Shown here: positions 27,550-36,064 of the stretch, piece by piece
Numbering within the stretch: the first letter of the stretch is position 1
Layout of the letters: every line of letters begins with the position of its first letter
DNA from: Candidatus Wallbacteria bacterium
Lineage (GTDB): Bacteria > Muiribacteriota > UBA6191 > JACPRK01
Length of the DNA: 64,000 nt
Direction: 5' to 3'
Assembly (NCBI GenBank): GCA_016213845.1
Contig: JACQZN010000012.1
Location: 83,537-147,536 of the forward strand
Translations under genes and position numbers: made by a program
Notes under the pieces: generated by a model
What the model saw: the letters and a program-made list of their open reading frames with translations, nothing else
The model's database searches: none
What the model was told of the DNA's origin: nothing

Positions 27550-27963
27550 ATGACTCGAAACCGCTGGAACGGCCTGATCGCCGCACTGCTCCTGATCAAC
27601 TTGCTCCGCTGGGGTGTCGCCTCGGGACCCGCAGCGCTGGCCCACCCGGCGCTGGACGATCCGCCCGCCACGCTTCCGGAGAGCGTCATCACGTCGACCG
27701 ACGAGGAGTGGGAGGCCGAGGAGCTAGCCGGCACCTCGCCCGGCGCCGAAGGGTTCGTGGTGGCGCCGTACAAGCGGCTGGCGGGGGCGCCCTTCCAGCT
27801 CATCGAGAAGCTCGGTCCCGTGCTGGCCAGCGAGAGCGACGGTGTGGGACACATCGAGGAATCGCCCGGGAACGCGAAGAAGGCTGCCGCGATGGCGGCG
27901 GCGCTGGTCGTCACCCGATGGCGCGTGCGCGGCCACATGCACCGCTCCAGGAGCCGTCCGTGA
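27550..27963 (+). CDS. small secreted or membrane-anchored protein in the pilin-like operon
   Basis: A strong AGGAGGAGG lies 7-15 bases before ATG 27550. The 137-residue product has one N-terminal hydrophobic segment (LIAALLLINLLRWGVASGPA), probably a signal peptide or anchor. An acidic stretch (STDEEWEAEELAG) and a basic C-terminus (HMHRSRSRP) follow. No family recognised. It overlaps the next gene by GTGA. Confidence 0.6.
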   Translation: MTRNRWNGLIAALLLINLLRWGVASGPAALAHPALDDPPATLPESVITSTDEEWEAEELAGTSPGAEGFVVAPYKRLAGAPFQLIEKLGPVLASESDGVGHIEESPGNAKKAAAMAAALVVTRWRVRGHMHRSRSRP

Positions 27964-28370
27964 GTCCTCCGCGCGCGGAATCCGCTCAGGCTAAGCTTGT
28001 CGAAGCCCACCTCCCGAGATCCGCTCAGGCCGAGCCTGTCGAAGCCAACCACCCGGAATCCGCTCAGGCTGAGCTTGTCGAAGCCCACCACCCGAGGCAG
28101 TTCTGGCTCGGCCTGGCGGCGGCGCTGCGGCCGGCCGCGGCGGCGCTCCTGCTGGCGGCGTTGGCGGTGCCCGCGCCTTCGTCGGAGTCGAAGGAGCCCG
28201 AGGATACGGTGACCCTTCCGGCTCCGATTGCCGGGCCGCCGGCCGCCAATCCGATGATCCGGCAGCTTCGAGCTCGCGTGATGACTCGCGCCTGGGCCAG
28301 AGGAGAGGCAACCTACCGGTTCGCGGTGGCCGTGCCCGTGCCGCGAGCCGACCGGATGCGAACTCCGTGA
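27960..28370 (+). CDS. small membrane protein whose N-terminus is made of an inserted dispersed repeat
   Basis: GTG 27960 overlaps the upstream stop and the gene's own stop overlaps the next GTG, so the frame is kept under coupling. Residues about 7-46 are three 13-residue units such as SAQAELVEAHHP, encoded by the CTGAGCTTGTCGAAG repeat. One hydrophobic segment follows (AAALRPAAAALLLAALAVPA), then a short periplasmic or cytoplasmic tail with VMTRAWARGEATYRFAVAVP. Without the repeat the protein would be about 97 residues. Function unknown. Confidence 0.55.
   Translation: MSPPRAESAQAKLVEAHLPRSAQAEPVEANHPESAQAELVEAHHPRQFWLGLAAALRPAAAALLLAALAVPAPSSESKEPEDTVTLPAPIAGPPAANPMIRQLRARVMTRAWARGEATYRFAVAVPVPRADRMRTP
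27981..28097 (+). repeat. three tandem 39-bp copies of the CTGAGCTTGTCGAAG dispersed repeat, in frame
   Basis: Copies start at 27981, 28020 and 28059, exactly 39 bases apart, each TCCGCTCAGGC(T/C)(A/G)AGC(T/C)TGTCGAAG. Because 39 is a multiple of three the host frame stays open. The same family occurs inside the VWA gene (42120-42233) and between genes at 33744-33786, 45345-45420 and 56908-56945. Confidence 0.8.
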
Positions 28371-30286
28371 GCCAGACCGGTCAAGGGCCGCATTCCGCCT
28401 GGAGCGAGCTCGTCCGCGGGCTTGCCAGCATGGCCGAGTCGGAGCGCACGGCGGCAGTGGAGGCCGTGGCCGCGGCGGCGGGCGATTCTGTCCTTTCGCG
28501 CGTCATGCTCCAGAGCGTGGCCGAGCGCGACGCCAGCCCCGCCGTCCGCCGCGCGGCGCTCGACGCGTTGCGGCGGGCGGGAGGACCCGTCGAGGACGGA
28601 CCGAGCTTCCTGGGGCGCGAGCTCGCCAACAAGAGCGCCATCGTCCGCGAGCGCGCCGCCTGGGTCGCTTGCGTGCTGAGGAGCACCGACCTGGCTTTCA
28701 CGCTCCGACAGCGCCTGCGAGCTGAGCCCGAGCCGCGAGTCCGCGTCGCCCTCCTGGGCGCGCTAGCCGCAGTCGGCGGCGCCTCCGACCTGATGGTCGC
28801 CGCCCCCTTCCTCGAGGCGCCCGAGCCGGCCGTGCGCGCCGCCGCCCTCCGCACGGCATCCATGCTGGCCGGCGCCGACGCCAGCCCCTACGTGGTCCGA
28901 GGACTTACGGATGCCTCCGAGGACGTCCGCTCCCTGGCGATGGGTATCCTCGCCAACCGCGGCTGGCCCGCCATCCGCGCACTGCTGGCCCAGATGGCCT
29001 CCAGCAGTATCGCCTGGCACGTCGAGTGCGCTGCCGTGGTCCTCGGCGGCACCAAGAGCGCCGACGCCGTCGAGCTGCTGGCCCCCCTGAGGACTCACTC
29101 GCTCGATTCGGTCCGCTCGCGCGCGCGTCGCGCGCTGGCCCAGCTGGCCCGCGCCGGTATCGACGGGGCCTCTCGTCTCCTCGAGGACGAGCAGTCCCCC
29201 GCCAGCTACACCGACACCGCGGTGATCCGCCTGTCGCGGCTGGCCGAGGCCGTGGCGCCCACAGCCGCCACGACCGACACGCGAGCCTGGGCCAAGGGCC
29301 TGCTGGCCGAGGGACGTGCCGAGCGCTGGAACGAGCTGGCCCGGCGATTGGACGAGGAGCGAGATCCGGCCGTCGCAGCCTTCCTTGTCAGCTGCCTGGG
29401 TCGGCTGGGGGCCAAGGCGGCGGTGCCGTCTCTTCTCCCCTTCGCCGCGCACCCCGAGGCCCGCGTTCGCGCCAATGCCGTCGAAGCGCTCAGGCTCCTG
29501 GCGCGCGCCGACCAGCTCGACGCCCTGCTCCCCTGCCTCGAGGACACCGACAACCGCGTCCGGGCCAATGCGCTCGTCGCGCTCGCAGCCCACCCCTCAG
29601 TCGATGTGCCCGCCCGGCTGGCGGCGATGGCTGCCAGCCCGCGGGAGGACATGCAGCTCTCGGCGCTCTACGTCGCCGAGATGCTCGCCTCTCCCCAGGC
29701 CGTGACCTCCATCGCCGACCTGGCCCGCTCGCCCCACGCCACTGTCCGGGAGAAGCTCGCCTCGCCGGCACTCTCCCAGCTGCTCTCCCGATCGGCGTCG
29801 CGCCGCCCCAGCGCCTTCCTGTGGGGTGGCCTGGCCGTGGCCGCGCTGGCGCTGGCCGCCGCGCCGCTCTCGCAGACCCGCGTCGACGACAGCGCCAGGA
29901 GCTCCTACGTGCAACCCCAGAGCGGCGCGGCGATTACCCGACCGTGGGAGCCGGCACTGCCCGCGCCCCGCGCCCCCGGCACCCCTCAGGCCGAGCGCGA
30001 CACGACCCCGCTATCGCTGCCCGAGCGCCTGGTGGCCGGGCTTCGCTCAACTGCCGGCGTCGCCACTACGCTCGAGTCCTTCGACGCCCGCTGGCGGCTC
30101 CTCTACGAGCTCCTCTTCCTGCTGCCCGAAGAGCTGCGTGCCGAGATCGCCACCCTGGCGGATCTGACGCTCTTGCGCGGCGCCCTCCGCACCCGCCCCC
30201 AGGAGTCCTGCGACCGTCTCGAAGAGTGGCTCGAGCTGACTCGCCAGCTCGTCCTGCCCCGCCTGGCCCGCCCGCCGGCGCACTGA
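28367..30286 (+). CDS. HEAT-repeat protein with one C-terminal membrane helix
   Basis: GTG 28367 overlaps the upstream stop by GTGA. The 639-residue product has about twelve HEAT-type helical pairs between residues 30 and 470 (for example SPAVRRAALDALRRAGGP, EARVRANAVEALRLLARADQ). One membrane segment spans about 482-502 (SAFLWGGLAVAALALAAAPL), and the roughly 130-residue outer tail is Pro-rich and then helical. HEAT arrays bind proteins; here the array would face the cytoplasm. It ends the pilin-like operon, so it may act in pilus or secretion assembly, which is inference from position. Confidence 0.8.
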   Translation: MSQTGQGPHSAWSELVRGLASMAESERTAAVEAVAAAAGDSVLSRVMLQSVAERDASPAVRRAALDALRRAGGPVEDGPSFLGRELANKSAIVRERAAWVACVLRSTDLAFTLRQRLRAEPEPRVRVALLGALAAVGGASDLMVAAPFLEAPEPAVRAAALRTASMLAGADASPYVVRGLTDASEDVRSLAMGILANRGWPAIRALLAQMASSSIAWHVECAAVVLGGTKSADAVELLAPLRTHSLDSVRSRARRALAQLARAGIDGASRLLEDEQSPASYTDTAVIRLSRLAEAVAPTAATTDTRAWAKGLLAEGRAERWNELARRLDEERDPAVAAFLVSCLGRLGAKAAVPSLLPFAAHPEARVRANAVEALRLLARADQLDALLPCLEDTDNRVRANALVALAAHPSVDVPARLAAMAASPREDMQLSALYVAEMLASPQAVTSIADLARSPHATVREKLASPALSQLLSRSASRRPSAFLWGGLAVAALALAAAPLSQTRVDDSARSSYVQPQSGAAITRPWEPALPAPRAPGTPQAERDTTPLSLPERLVAGLRSTAGVATTLESFDARWRLLYELLFLLPEELRAEIATLADLTLLRGALRTRPQESCDRLEEWLELTRQLVLPRLARPPAH

Positions 30287-30330
30287 CCGGCTCGCCCGCG
30301 CACTTTCGAACACGCCCTTCGCTCCACCGG

Positions 30331-30395
30331 AAACCCGTGGCGTCTACCCGTACCGGGTTTTCAGAAAACCCGGTACGGGTAGACGCCACGGGTTT
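30331..30395. repeat. perfect 31-bp-arm palindrome (GTCTACCCGTACC family), intergenic copy
   Basis: Arms 30331-30361 and 30365-30395 are exact reverse complements around CAG. The arm contains GTGGCGTCTACCCGTACCGG. A near-identical copy is in frame inside the ABC permease gene (47509-47573), with remnants at 56950-56992 and 63922-63965. In 30287-30500, the only other content is upstream sequence of the kinase gene. Confidence 0.9.
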
Positions 30396-30500
30396 TCCTC
30401 CACGCGCTTTCCTGATCGGCAGGCCGCGGCGCTGACTGCCGCGTGGAGTTTCCGCCCAGACCACGCGCGGCGTTCGCCGGACGGGCCCGCGCCCTGTACG

Positions 30501-32663
30501 ATGTCCGCCGTCATGGCCGCCTCCTGTCCACGGTGCGCCGCTTCCGAACGCCCGGCCGGCGAACCGCCGAAGTGCCCGCGTTGCGGCGAAGCTCGCCCGG
30601 CGACCACCGCCAGGCCAGCGACCGTGTACGTGCGCGGCGACCTGGGGACGCCGGCTGCCCCCAGCGGCGCGGTGCGGGCTCCGACACTCCTGCAGACCGA
30701 CGATCGCAAGCGGGAGCAGCGTATCGCCCGGCCCGGCGCGCACCCGCTGCCAACCGCCCTGCTGGCCAGGTACGACGTGCTCGACGTCCTCGGCGAAGGA
30801 GGCATGGGAATCGTCTACAGTGCCGTCCAGAAGTCGACTGGTGCCGCCGTCGCGCTGAAGACGATGCTGGCCGATGAGCCCGCCCTGCGGGAGCGATTCG
30901 TCTCCGAGGGACGATTGCTGGCGATGCTTCGACACCCGAACGTGGTAGGAGTTCTCGACTGGGGCGACTGCGAGGGGTGCCTCTACCTTGCGCTGGAGTG
31001 CGTGACGGGCAGCAACCTGGCCAGTCAGCTCGACCAGGGCGGCGCGATGACCCTGGAGCGCGCTCTGGCCCTGGGCCAGCAGCTGGCGGCGGGGCTGTCT
31101 CACGCCCACCGCAAGGGCATCCTTCACCGCGATCTCAAGCCTGCCAACGTGCTGCTCGACGAGAGCGGCACCGCGCGAATCGCAGACTTCGGCCTGGGCC
31201 GCAGCCTGGGCGCCAGCCGCGTCACGAGCGCCGGCACGATCCTGGGCACCCCGGGTTACATCCCCCCCGAGGTGATGGCCGGAGGGGAGACGTCCGCCGC
31301 CGGCGACATCTATGCGCTGGGCGCCATCCTCTACGAGATGCTCACCGGCCGGCTCCCCTACGAGGCGAACGACCTTGTGGAACTGATGCGCGCGCAGGCC
31401 CGCTCCGACCCTCGCCCCCCATCGGCGGTGAAGCCCGGCCTGCCCGCCGGCGCCGACGATGTGGTGATGCGCTGCCTGGCGCGCGATCCGGCCGCGCGGT
31501 ACGCCGACGCCGAAGAGGTCGGGGCGGCGCTGGCCAGGCTCCAGAAGAGCGCACCGGCCGCCGCGCGTCGAAGCGCGGCTGCGCCCCGGAGACCCGCGCC
31601 AGAGCCTCGCGCCGCTGCCTTGCCGTCGGCCGCGCCTGCGGCGCCCAGAACTGCGTACCTCTTGGCGGCGGTTGCCGGCGCGATAGCCCTGGCCGTGGGC
31701 GCCGCAGGCCTGCGCTGGTCCCGGCCCGCGCCTCCACCGCCGCCCCCCGGCCAGGCGACTGTGCCGGCACCGCCACCCGTTCCCTCGCCTTCGCCGCCTC
31801 CGCGACCGTCGGACCCCTTCCAGGCCGCCGGCCTCGTCCGCCTGGGAAAGAATGCTCGCGGATTCGAGCAGTTCCGGTGCGAAAAGGACGGCTCGACGCT
31901 GATCCTCGTTCCGGCCGGCTCCTTTACGATGGGAAGCACTGGGGGCGAGCCGGACGAACGCCCCGCACGCACGGTCTCGCTCGACGCCTTTCTGATCGGC
32001 CGGTGCGAGGTGACCAACGAGCAGTTTGCACGGTTCGCCGAGGCGACCGGCTACCGGACCACCGCGGAGCGCCGCGGCGAGGAGCTGACCTTTCGCCACC
32101 CGCTCGGCGCGCGCCTGCCCTGGTGGGGGCCAGGCCATCCCGCGGTGCGGCTGAGCTGGGAGGATGGGGACTCCTACGCCCGCTGGGCAGGCCTGCGGCT
32201 TCCTTCGGAGGCCGAGTGGGAGCGGGCCGCCCAGGCGCCCGGCGACGCCGAGTTTCCCTGGGGAGCCCAAGCGCCCTCGGCGACCAACCCGGCGCGGGGC
32301 AACTTCGCCGACGAATCGGCCCGCCGCGCGAATCCAGGCTGGCAGATAATCCCCGGGCTCGACGACGGCTTCGCCTACACGGCGCCAGTCGGCAGCTTTC
32401 CCGCCGGTGCCTCAGCCTGCGACTCGCTCGACATGGCCGGCAACGCGCTGGAATGGTGCCTGGACTGGTACGACGCCGAGGCCTACGCCTCCACACCCGC
32501 CCGCGACCCGCGCGGCCCCCGAGAGGGCCGCACCCGCGTGCTGAGGGGCGGCTCATGGAAGAGCACGCAGCCCGCGCTCCACACCGCCAGCCGCTACCAT
32601 GACAAGCCCGGCGCCCACGCCGATCACTACGGCCTCCGCGTGGCCCGCTCCGCCCCCCGCTGA
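30501..32663 (+). CDS. Ser/Thr protein kinase fused to an FGE/SUMF1-like domain
   Basis: The 720-residue product has an N-terminal zinc-ribbon-like CPRC...CPRC pair (residues 9-28) and a kinase domain at about 91-350 (GEGGMG 98-103, K120, HRDLKPAN 209-216, DFG 229-231, GTPGYIPPE). A membrane helix spans about 396-418 (TAYLLAAVAGAIALAVGAAG) and a Pro-rich linker follows. Residues about 470-715 form an FGE-sulfatase domain (VPAGSFTMGS, EVTNEQFARF, LPSEAEWERAA, DMAGNALEWCLDWYD, RVLRGGSWK, YGLRVARSA). Such fusions are common in Planctomycetota and similar phyla; the FGE-like part, outside the membrane, is usually a ligand-sensing relative rather than a sulfatase-maturing enzyme. ATG 30513 is an alternative start. 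Confidence 0.93.
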   Translation: MSAVMAASCPRCAASERPAGEPPKCPRCGEARPATTARPATVYVRGDLGTPAAPSGAVRAPTLLQTDDRKREQRIARPGAHPLPTALLARYDVLDVLGEGGMGIVYSAVQKSTGAAVALKTMLADEPALRERFVSEGRLLAMLRHPNVVGVLDWGDCEGCLYLALECVTGSNLASQLDQGGAMTLERALALGQQLAAGLSHAHRKGILHRDLKPANVLLDESGTARIADFGLGRSLGASRVTSAGTILGTPGYIPPEVMAGGETSAAGDIYALGAILYEMLTGRLPYEANDLVELMRAQARSDPRPPSAVKPGLPAGADDVVMRCLARDPAARYADAEEVGAALARLQKSAPAAARRSAAAPRRPAPEPRAAALPSAAPAAPRTAYLLAAVAGAIALAVGAAGLRWSRPAPPPPPPGQATVPAPPPVPSPSPPPRPSDPFQAAGLVRLGKNARGFEQFRCEKDGSTLILVPAGSFTMGSTGGEPDERPARTVSLDAFLIGRCEVTNEQFARFAEATGYRTTAERRGEELTFRHPLGARLPWWGPGHPAVRLSWEDGDSYARWAGLRLPSEAEWERAAQAPGDAEFPWGAQAPSATNPARGNFADESARRANPGWQIIPGLDDGFAYTAPVGSFPAGASACDSLDMAGNALEWCLDWYDAEAYASTPARDPRGPREGRTRVLRGGSWKSTQPALHTASRYHDKPGAHADHYGLRVARSAPR

Positions 32664-32704
32664 ATCTTGGCAACAAGTGCGCCCGCCGGCCGGTAGAACA
32701 TTAC

Positions 32705-33730
32705 ATGCTCAGGCAAAAGAAATGGGGCCAGTCGACTTGCCCCAATTTCCCGGGAAACTGGGGCAAGTCGACTGGCCCCATTTTCTGTCGCGCGTGGGTT
32801 TCGCTGGTGCTATGTCTGGCCCTGGGGCTGGCGGGGGCGCCGGCGGGGCTGGCGGGGTCGGCGGACCCTGAGCCGTTCTTCAAGCGGCTGGAGTCGATCG
32901 GGCTCGACACGACGACCATCCGCAAGCTGTCGAAGAAGCTGACGATCGTCTTCCGCGATCCGGACGACGACAAGGAGGCCGAGTACGGCTACATCCGCAA
33001 GCGGCTCTACCTTCCGACCGAGATCCGCGAGCCGGGTACCGACCGCATCAAGTTCGACATCCCCTCCTACAACCTCAACACGCTGCTCCACGAGTACACG
33101 CACGCCTACGACTACCTGATGGCCTCCGAGAAGGCCCCTGCCAAGTCGAACGAGCGGCTCTTCTGGGACGGCTGGAACGCCATCCGGGCCGACATTCACT
33201 TGAACCCGAAGGAGCAGATACTGGGCGGCCTGGCGCGCTATCCCGGCATGAAGGCCTCGGAGGTCTGCGGCTACTTCATCGGCGACTGTTACATGAACAT
33301 CTTCGACGCGGTGCAGTCGATCGTGGTCCGCAACGAGGCGATGACGGACTACATCCGGACCCAGGAGGACGTCGACAGCCTGGGCGGGACGCTGGTGCTG
33401 CCGTCGAAGAATGCCGAGCAGGGCTGGTCGAGGAACCTGGCCAACCTGGTGTTCGGCAAGGCCAACATGACCACGGCCGCGATGTTCAACGGCAAGACCG
33501 TCAACTGGGATGAAAATCGGGACTGGGTGAAGAAGCAACTCTTCGCCAGCGCCCTGGGGCTCAACCCGCCCAAGGACGTCGACGAGCTCGTGGAGCGGCT
33601 GAACAAGCTCGACAACGAGTGGATTCGCGGCATCCGCGTCCGCGTCATCGCCGCGCGCAAGAAGGCTCTCGCCAAGCGGCAGGCGGCGGCCGCCTCGGAG
33701 CCCGGCATGGACGATCTCCGCAACCGCTGA
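32705..33730 (+). CDS. secreted HExxH-motif protein (putative zinc metallopeptidase) with palindrome-encoded N-terminus
   Basis: The 341-residue frame starts MLRQK, then about 22 residues (KWGQSTCPNFPGNWGKSTGP...) encoded by the 32720-32783 palindrome. The signal peptide core WVSLVLCLALGLAGAPAGLAG follows. Removing the palindrome would join a basic n-region to this core, so the insertion kept the frame. The mature part has TLLHEYTHAYDYL (HExxH), a zinc-binding motif, in a region after PSYNLN; an acidic third ligand may lie further on. No peptidase family is recognised with certainty. If translation starts later (GTG in LVLCL), the signal peptide would be incomplete. Confidence 0.7.
   Translation: MLRQKKWGQSTCPNFPGNWGKSTGPIFCRAWVSLVLCLALGLAGAPAGLAGSADPEPFFKRLESIGLDTTTIRKLSKKLTIVFRDPDDDKEAEYGYIRKRLYLPTEIREPGTDRIKFDIPSYNLNTLLHEYTHAYDYLMASEKAPAKSNERLFWDGWNAIRADIHLNPKEQILGGLARYPGMKASEVCGYFIGDCYMNIFDAVQSIVVRNEAMTDYIRTQEDVDSLGGTLVLPSKNAEQGWSRNLANLVFGKANMTTAAMFNGKTVNWDENRDWVKKQLFASALGLNPPKDVDELVERLNKLDNEWIRGIRVRVIAARKKALAKRQAAAASEPGMDDLRNR
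32720..32783. repeat. 32-bp-arm palindrome (GGGGCCAGTCGACTTGCCCC family) inside a coding region
   Basis: Arms 32720-32751 and 32752-32783 are reverse complements with one mismatch, centred on CCCGGG. It is in frame in the signal-peptide region of the HExxH protein. It is unrelated in sequence to the palindromes at 30331 and 52921. Confidence 0.9.
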
Positions 33731-33743
33731 GCGCCCCGCTCAT

Positions 33744-33786
33744 CCTGAGCCCTCCGGCAGGCTCAGGACAGGCCTGTCGAAGGATG
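33744..33786. repeat. dispersed CTGAGCC/TGTCGAAGG repeat between convergent genes
   Basis: CCTGAGCC (33744-33751) and GGCTCAGG (33760-33767) form a stem, followed by CCTGTCGAAGG. It lies between two convergent genes and could act as a bidirectional transcript end, though no T-run is present. Confidence 0.6.
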
Positions 33787-33814
33787 CCCGCGCAAGGCCC
33801 GCCGCGCGCGGCCC

Positions 33815-34567
33815 CTAGCGCCAGAGCGCGATACCGCCCAGGATTCCGGCGGTGTTGGAGACGATGCGCACGTCGGGGTCGAGCTCGATGGTGACCTTCT
33901 TGGCGTTGCCTCCGCCCAGGTGGAGCTTGTCGAAGTAGGTGAGCCGCCTGAGAGAGCGAATCACTCTTTTCAGTCGGTTGTTCCACTTCTTGTTGCCGAC
34001 GGCCTGCCGGGCGGCGTTGCCGACGTACTCCTCGTAGGTCTTGCCCTTCCAGAGGATGTGGTGGGCGATCTCCAGATGGGGTCCCAGCCGGCCGTCCTCG
34101 AAGATGGCCGTGCCGACTCCCGTACCGAGCGTGACGACCAGCTCGACGCCCTTGCCTTCGATGGCGGCAAAGCCCTGCATGTCCGCGTCGTTCAAGAGCC
34201 GGGCCGGCTTGTGAAGGGTCTCTTCGAGTGCGTTCGCCAGATCGAAGCCGCGCCAGTCCTCGTCGCCCAGGTTGACCGCCGTGAGCACCCGCCCGTGGCG
34301 CACGACCCCCGGGAACCCGACGCTGATGCGGTCGAAGGCGGGCAGCGAGGCGACCAGGCCAGCGATCGCTTCGACGGCGACCTGGGGCGGGCACGGCTTG
34401 GGAGTTTCGACCCGGACGCGCTCGGTCAGCATCTGACCCGAATCGTCCAGCACGGACGCCTTGATGCCGCTGCCGCCGATGTCGATCGCGAGCGTGCGCA
34501 CGGTGCCCTTCTTCGCGTTGGAGGCGGCCTTCGTGGCCGCGGGGCGGCTGCGGGTCGTGGACTTCAT
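33815..34567 (-). CDS. ppgK: polyphosphate glucokinase-like ROK-family sugar kinase
   Basis: ATG 34567 has AGGAGG 6-12 bases upstream; the open frame extends 21 codons further without such a site. The 250-residue product begins after a basic tail with LAIDIGGSGIKASVLDDSGQ (phosphate-1), then ISVGFPGVV, LLNDADMQG and LVVTLGTGVGTAIFEDGRLG, ending VSNTAGILGGIALW. These match polyphosphate/ATP glucokinases, which phosphorylate glucose to glucose-6-phosphate using polyphosphate. Substrate preference cannot be read from sequence. It is divergent from the peroxidase gene. Confidence 0.85.
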   Translation of the reverse strand: MKSTTRSRPAATKAASNAKKGTVRTLAIDIGGSGIKASVLDDSGQMLTERVRVETPKPCPPQVAVEAIAGLVASLPAFDRISVGFPGVVRHGRVLTAVNLGDEDWRGFDLANALEETLHKPARLLNDADMQGFAAIEGKGVELVVTLGTGVGTAIFEDGRLGPHLEIAHHILWKGKTYEEYVGNAARQAVGNKKWNNRLKRVIRSLRRLTYFDKLHLGGGNAKKVTIELDPDVRIVSNTAGILGGIALWR

Positions 34568-34693
34568 CCTGGCCTCCTGGCCGCTCTGCGGCCGGTCCGT
34601 CCGGGTTTGGCTCGCCCAGCAATGTATCACGCGAAGGGGACCGAGGTGAGCGGGGTCACGGCACAGGCGCGCCTTTCGAGGTACGCTGTGAGC

Positions 34694-35869
34694 ATGTCAC
34701 GCGCCTTTCGCGACAGCCCGCGACCGTTGCCCGGCACGGCCTGGGCGCCCGCCTGGCTCCTGGCTGCAGCCCTTGCCGTGACGAGCGCCGCAGCCGGAGA
34801 TGGGGCCGCGCCCTCGTCCAGTTTGCCGTCGACCCGGGACCGCGCTCGCCTGGAGGCCGCCAACCCGGTGCGGCCGCTCCCGGCAGCGCCGCTGGGACAC
34901 GATCAGTCGCTGGCCGATCTCGCCCGTCCACCCGACCCGAAGAAGGCGCGGCTGTGGCGCTGGCTCTTCTTCGACCGCCGGCTCTCACCGGGCGCCAAGA
35001 ACTCCTGCGAGAAGTGCCACACGGCCGCCCGCGGCTGGAGCGAGGACACGATCGTCACGATGAAGATCGGGGACCACTCGGTGCCGCGCCGCACGATGAC
35101 GTTCGTGAACTCGGCCTTCGCCTTCTTCCCCGAACAGTTCTGGGACGGGCGCTCCAAGAGCCTGGACGAGCAGCCGAAGGGACCCAAGCTCAACGTGGAG
35201 GCGATCGCAGCCGTTCCCGGCTACGCCCCCTACTTCGAGGAGGCCTTCGGCGATGCCCGGGTCGACGCTTCCCGGGTCTCGCAGGCCATCGCCGACTGGG
35301 AGCGCACGCAGCTCTCCGGCAACTCGCCCTGGGACCGATGGCGCCGCCTGGGCGATGAGAAGGCCGTCTCCGACGAGGTCCGGCTGGGCGACCGCGTCTT
35401 CTTCGGCAAGGGCCGCTGCGGCCACTGCCACATCGCCACGGTCCTGACCGACCCCAAGTTCGCTGCCGCGCGCGCCCAGATGAAGTCGACGCCCCTGCAC
35501 CTGGTCGGCAACTCGTTCACCGACTGGCGCTTTCACAACGAGGGCATCGGCTTCGAGCCCGCCACCAAGCGCTTCAAGGACCCCGGCCGCTTCCTGGCCA
35601 CGGGCCGCAAGGAGGACACCGGCGCCTTCAAGACGCCGCCCCTGCGCGACGTCGCGCTGCACCCACCCTACATGCACGACGGGTCGCTCCCCACGCTCGA
35701 GGCCGTCGTCGAGCACTATCGCAAGGGCGGCATCGACAACCCCTACCTCGACGCGCTGATGGAGCCCCTCGACCTCACCGACGCCGAGGCCGCCGCGCTC
35801 GTCGCCTTCCTGCGCGCCCTCACCGGCTCGGGCTACGCCGACACCGCCCCCGCCCTGTTCCCGGAGTAG
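34694..35869 (+). CDS. secreted diheme cytochrome c peroxidase / MauG-family protein
   Basis: ATG 34694 begins a signal peptide (WAPAWLLAAALAVTSAAAGD). Of 391 residues, two heme sites are clear: CEKCH at 105-109 and CGHCH at 242-246. TPPLRDVALHPPYMHDGSLP near the C-terminus is the conserved CCP/MauG segment, whose Met can be a distal ligand. Such proteins reduce hydrogen peroxide in the periplasm or oxidise protein substrates, taking electrons from cytochrome c or other donors. No partner gene is adjacent. Confidence 0.9.
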   Translation: MSRAFRDSPRPLPGTAWAPAWLLAAALAVTSAAAGDGAAPSSSLPSTRDRARLEAANPVRPLPAAPLGHDQSLADLARPPDPKKARLWRWLFFDRRLSPGAKNSCEKCHTAARGWSEDTIVTMKIGDHSVPRRTMTFVNSAFAFFPEQFWDGRSKSLDEQPKGPKLNVEAIAAVPGYAPYFEEAFGDARVDASRVSQAIADWERTQLSGNSPWDRWRRLGDEKAVSDEVRLGDRVFFGKGRCGHCHIATVLTDPKFAAARAQMKSTPLHLVGNSFTDWRFHNEGIGFEPATKRFKDPGRFLATGRKEDTGAFKTPPLRDVALHPPYMHDGSLPTLEAVVEHYRKGGIDNPYLDALMEPLDLTDAEAAALVAFLRALTGSGYADTAPALFPE

Positions 35870-35885
35870 ATCCAGGGCCACCGAA

Positions 35886-35991
35886 AGGTCGTCGGAACTC
35901 GGCGACAGGCACCGAAACCCCGAACAACCCGCTCAGCGTGCGGCAGATTTCGTGCGGGGTTTCGGAGCCTGTGCCCGTTTTCCGACGACTT
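35886..35991. repeat. dispersed REP-like hairpin repeat, copy 2 (most complete)
   Basis: Left arm GGTCGTCGGAACTCGGCGAC plus AGGCACCGAAACCCCG pairs with right arm CGGGGTTTCGGAGCCTGTGC plus CCGTTTTCCGACGACT. The loop contains GCGTGCGGCAGATTTCGTGC, shared with the copy at 10186. The whole gap 35870-36064 is this repeat plus the ispE leader; it may also end the peroxidase transcript. Confidence 0.75.
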
Positions 35992-36064
35992 AGTCCGCCG
36001 CCCTGGGGGTAGATCGCCCCGCTCTTCCAATCGCGGTCGAAGCGTGCTACCATGCGCCCCTTCT

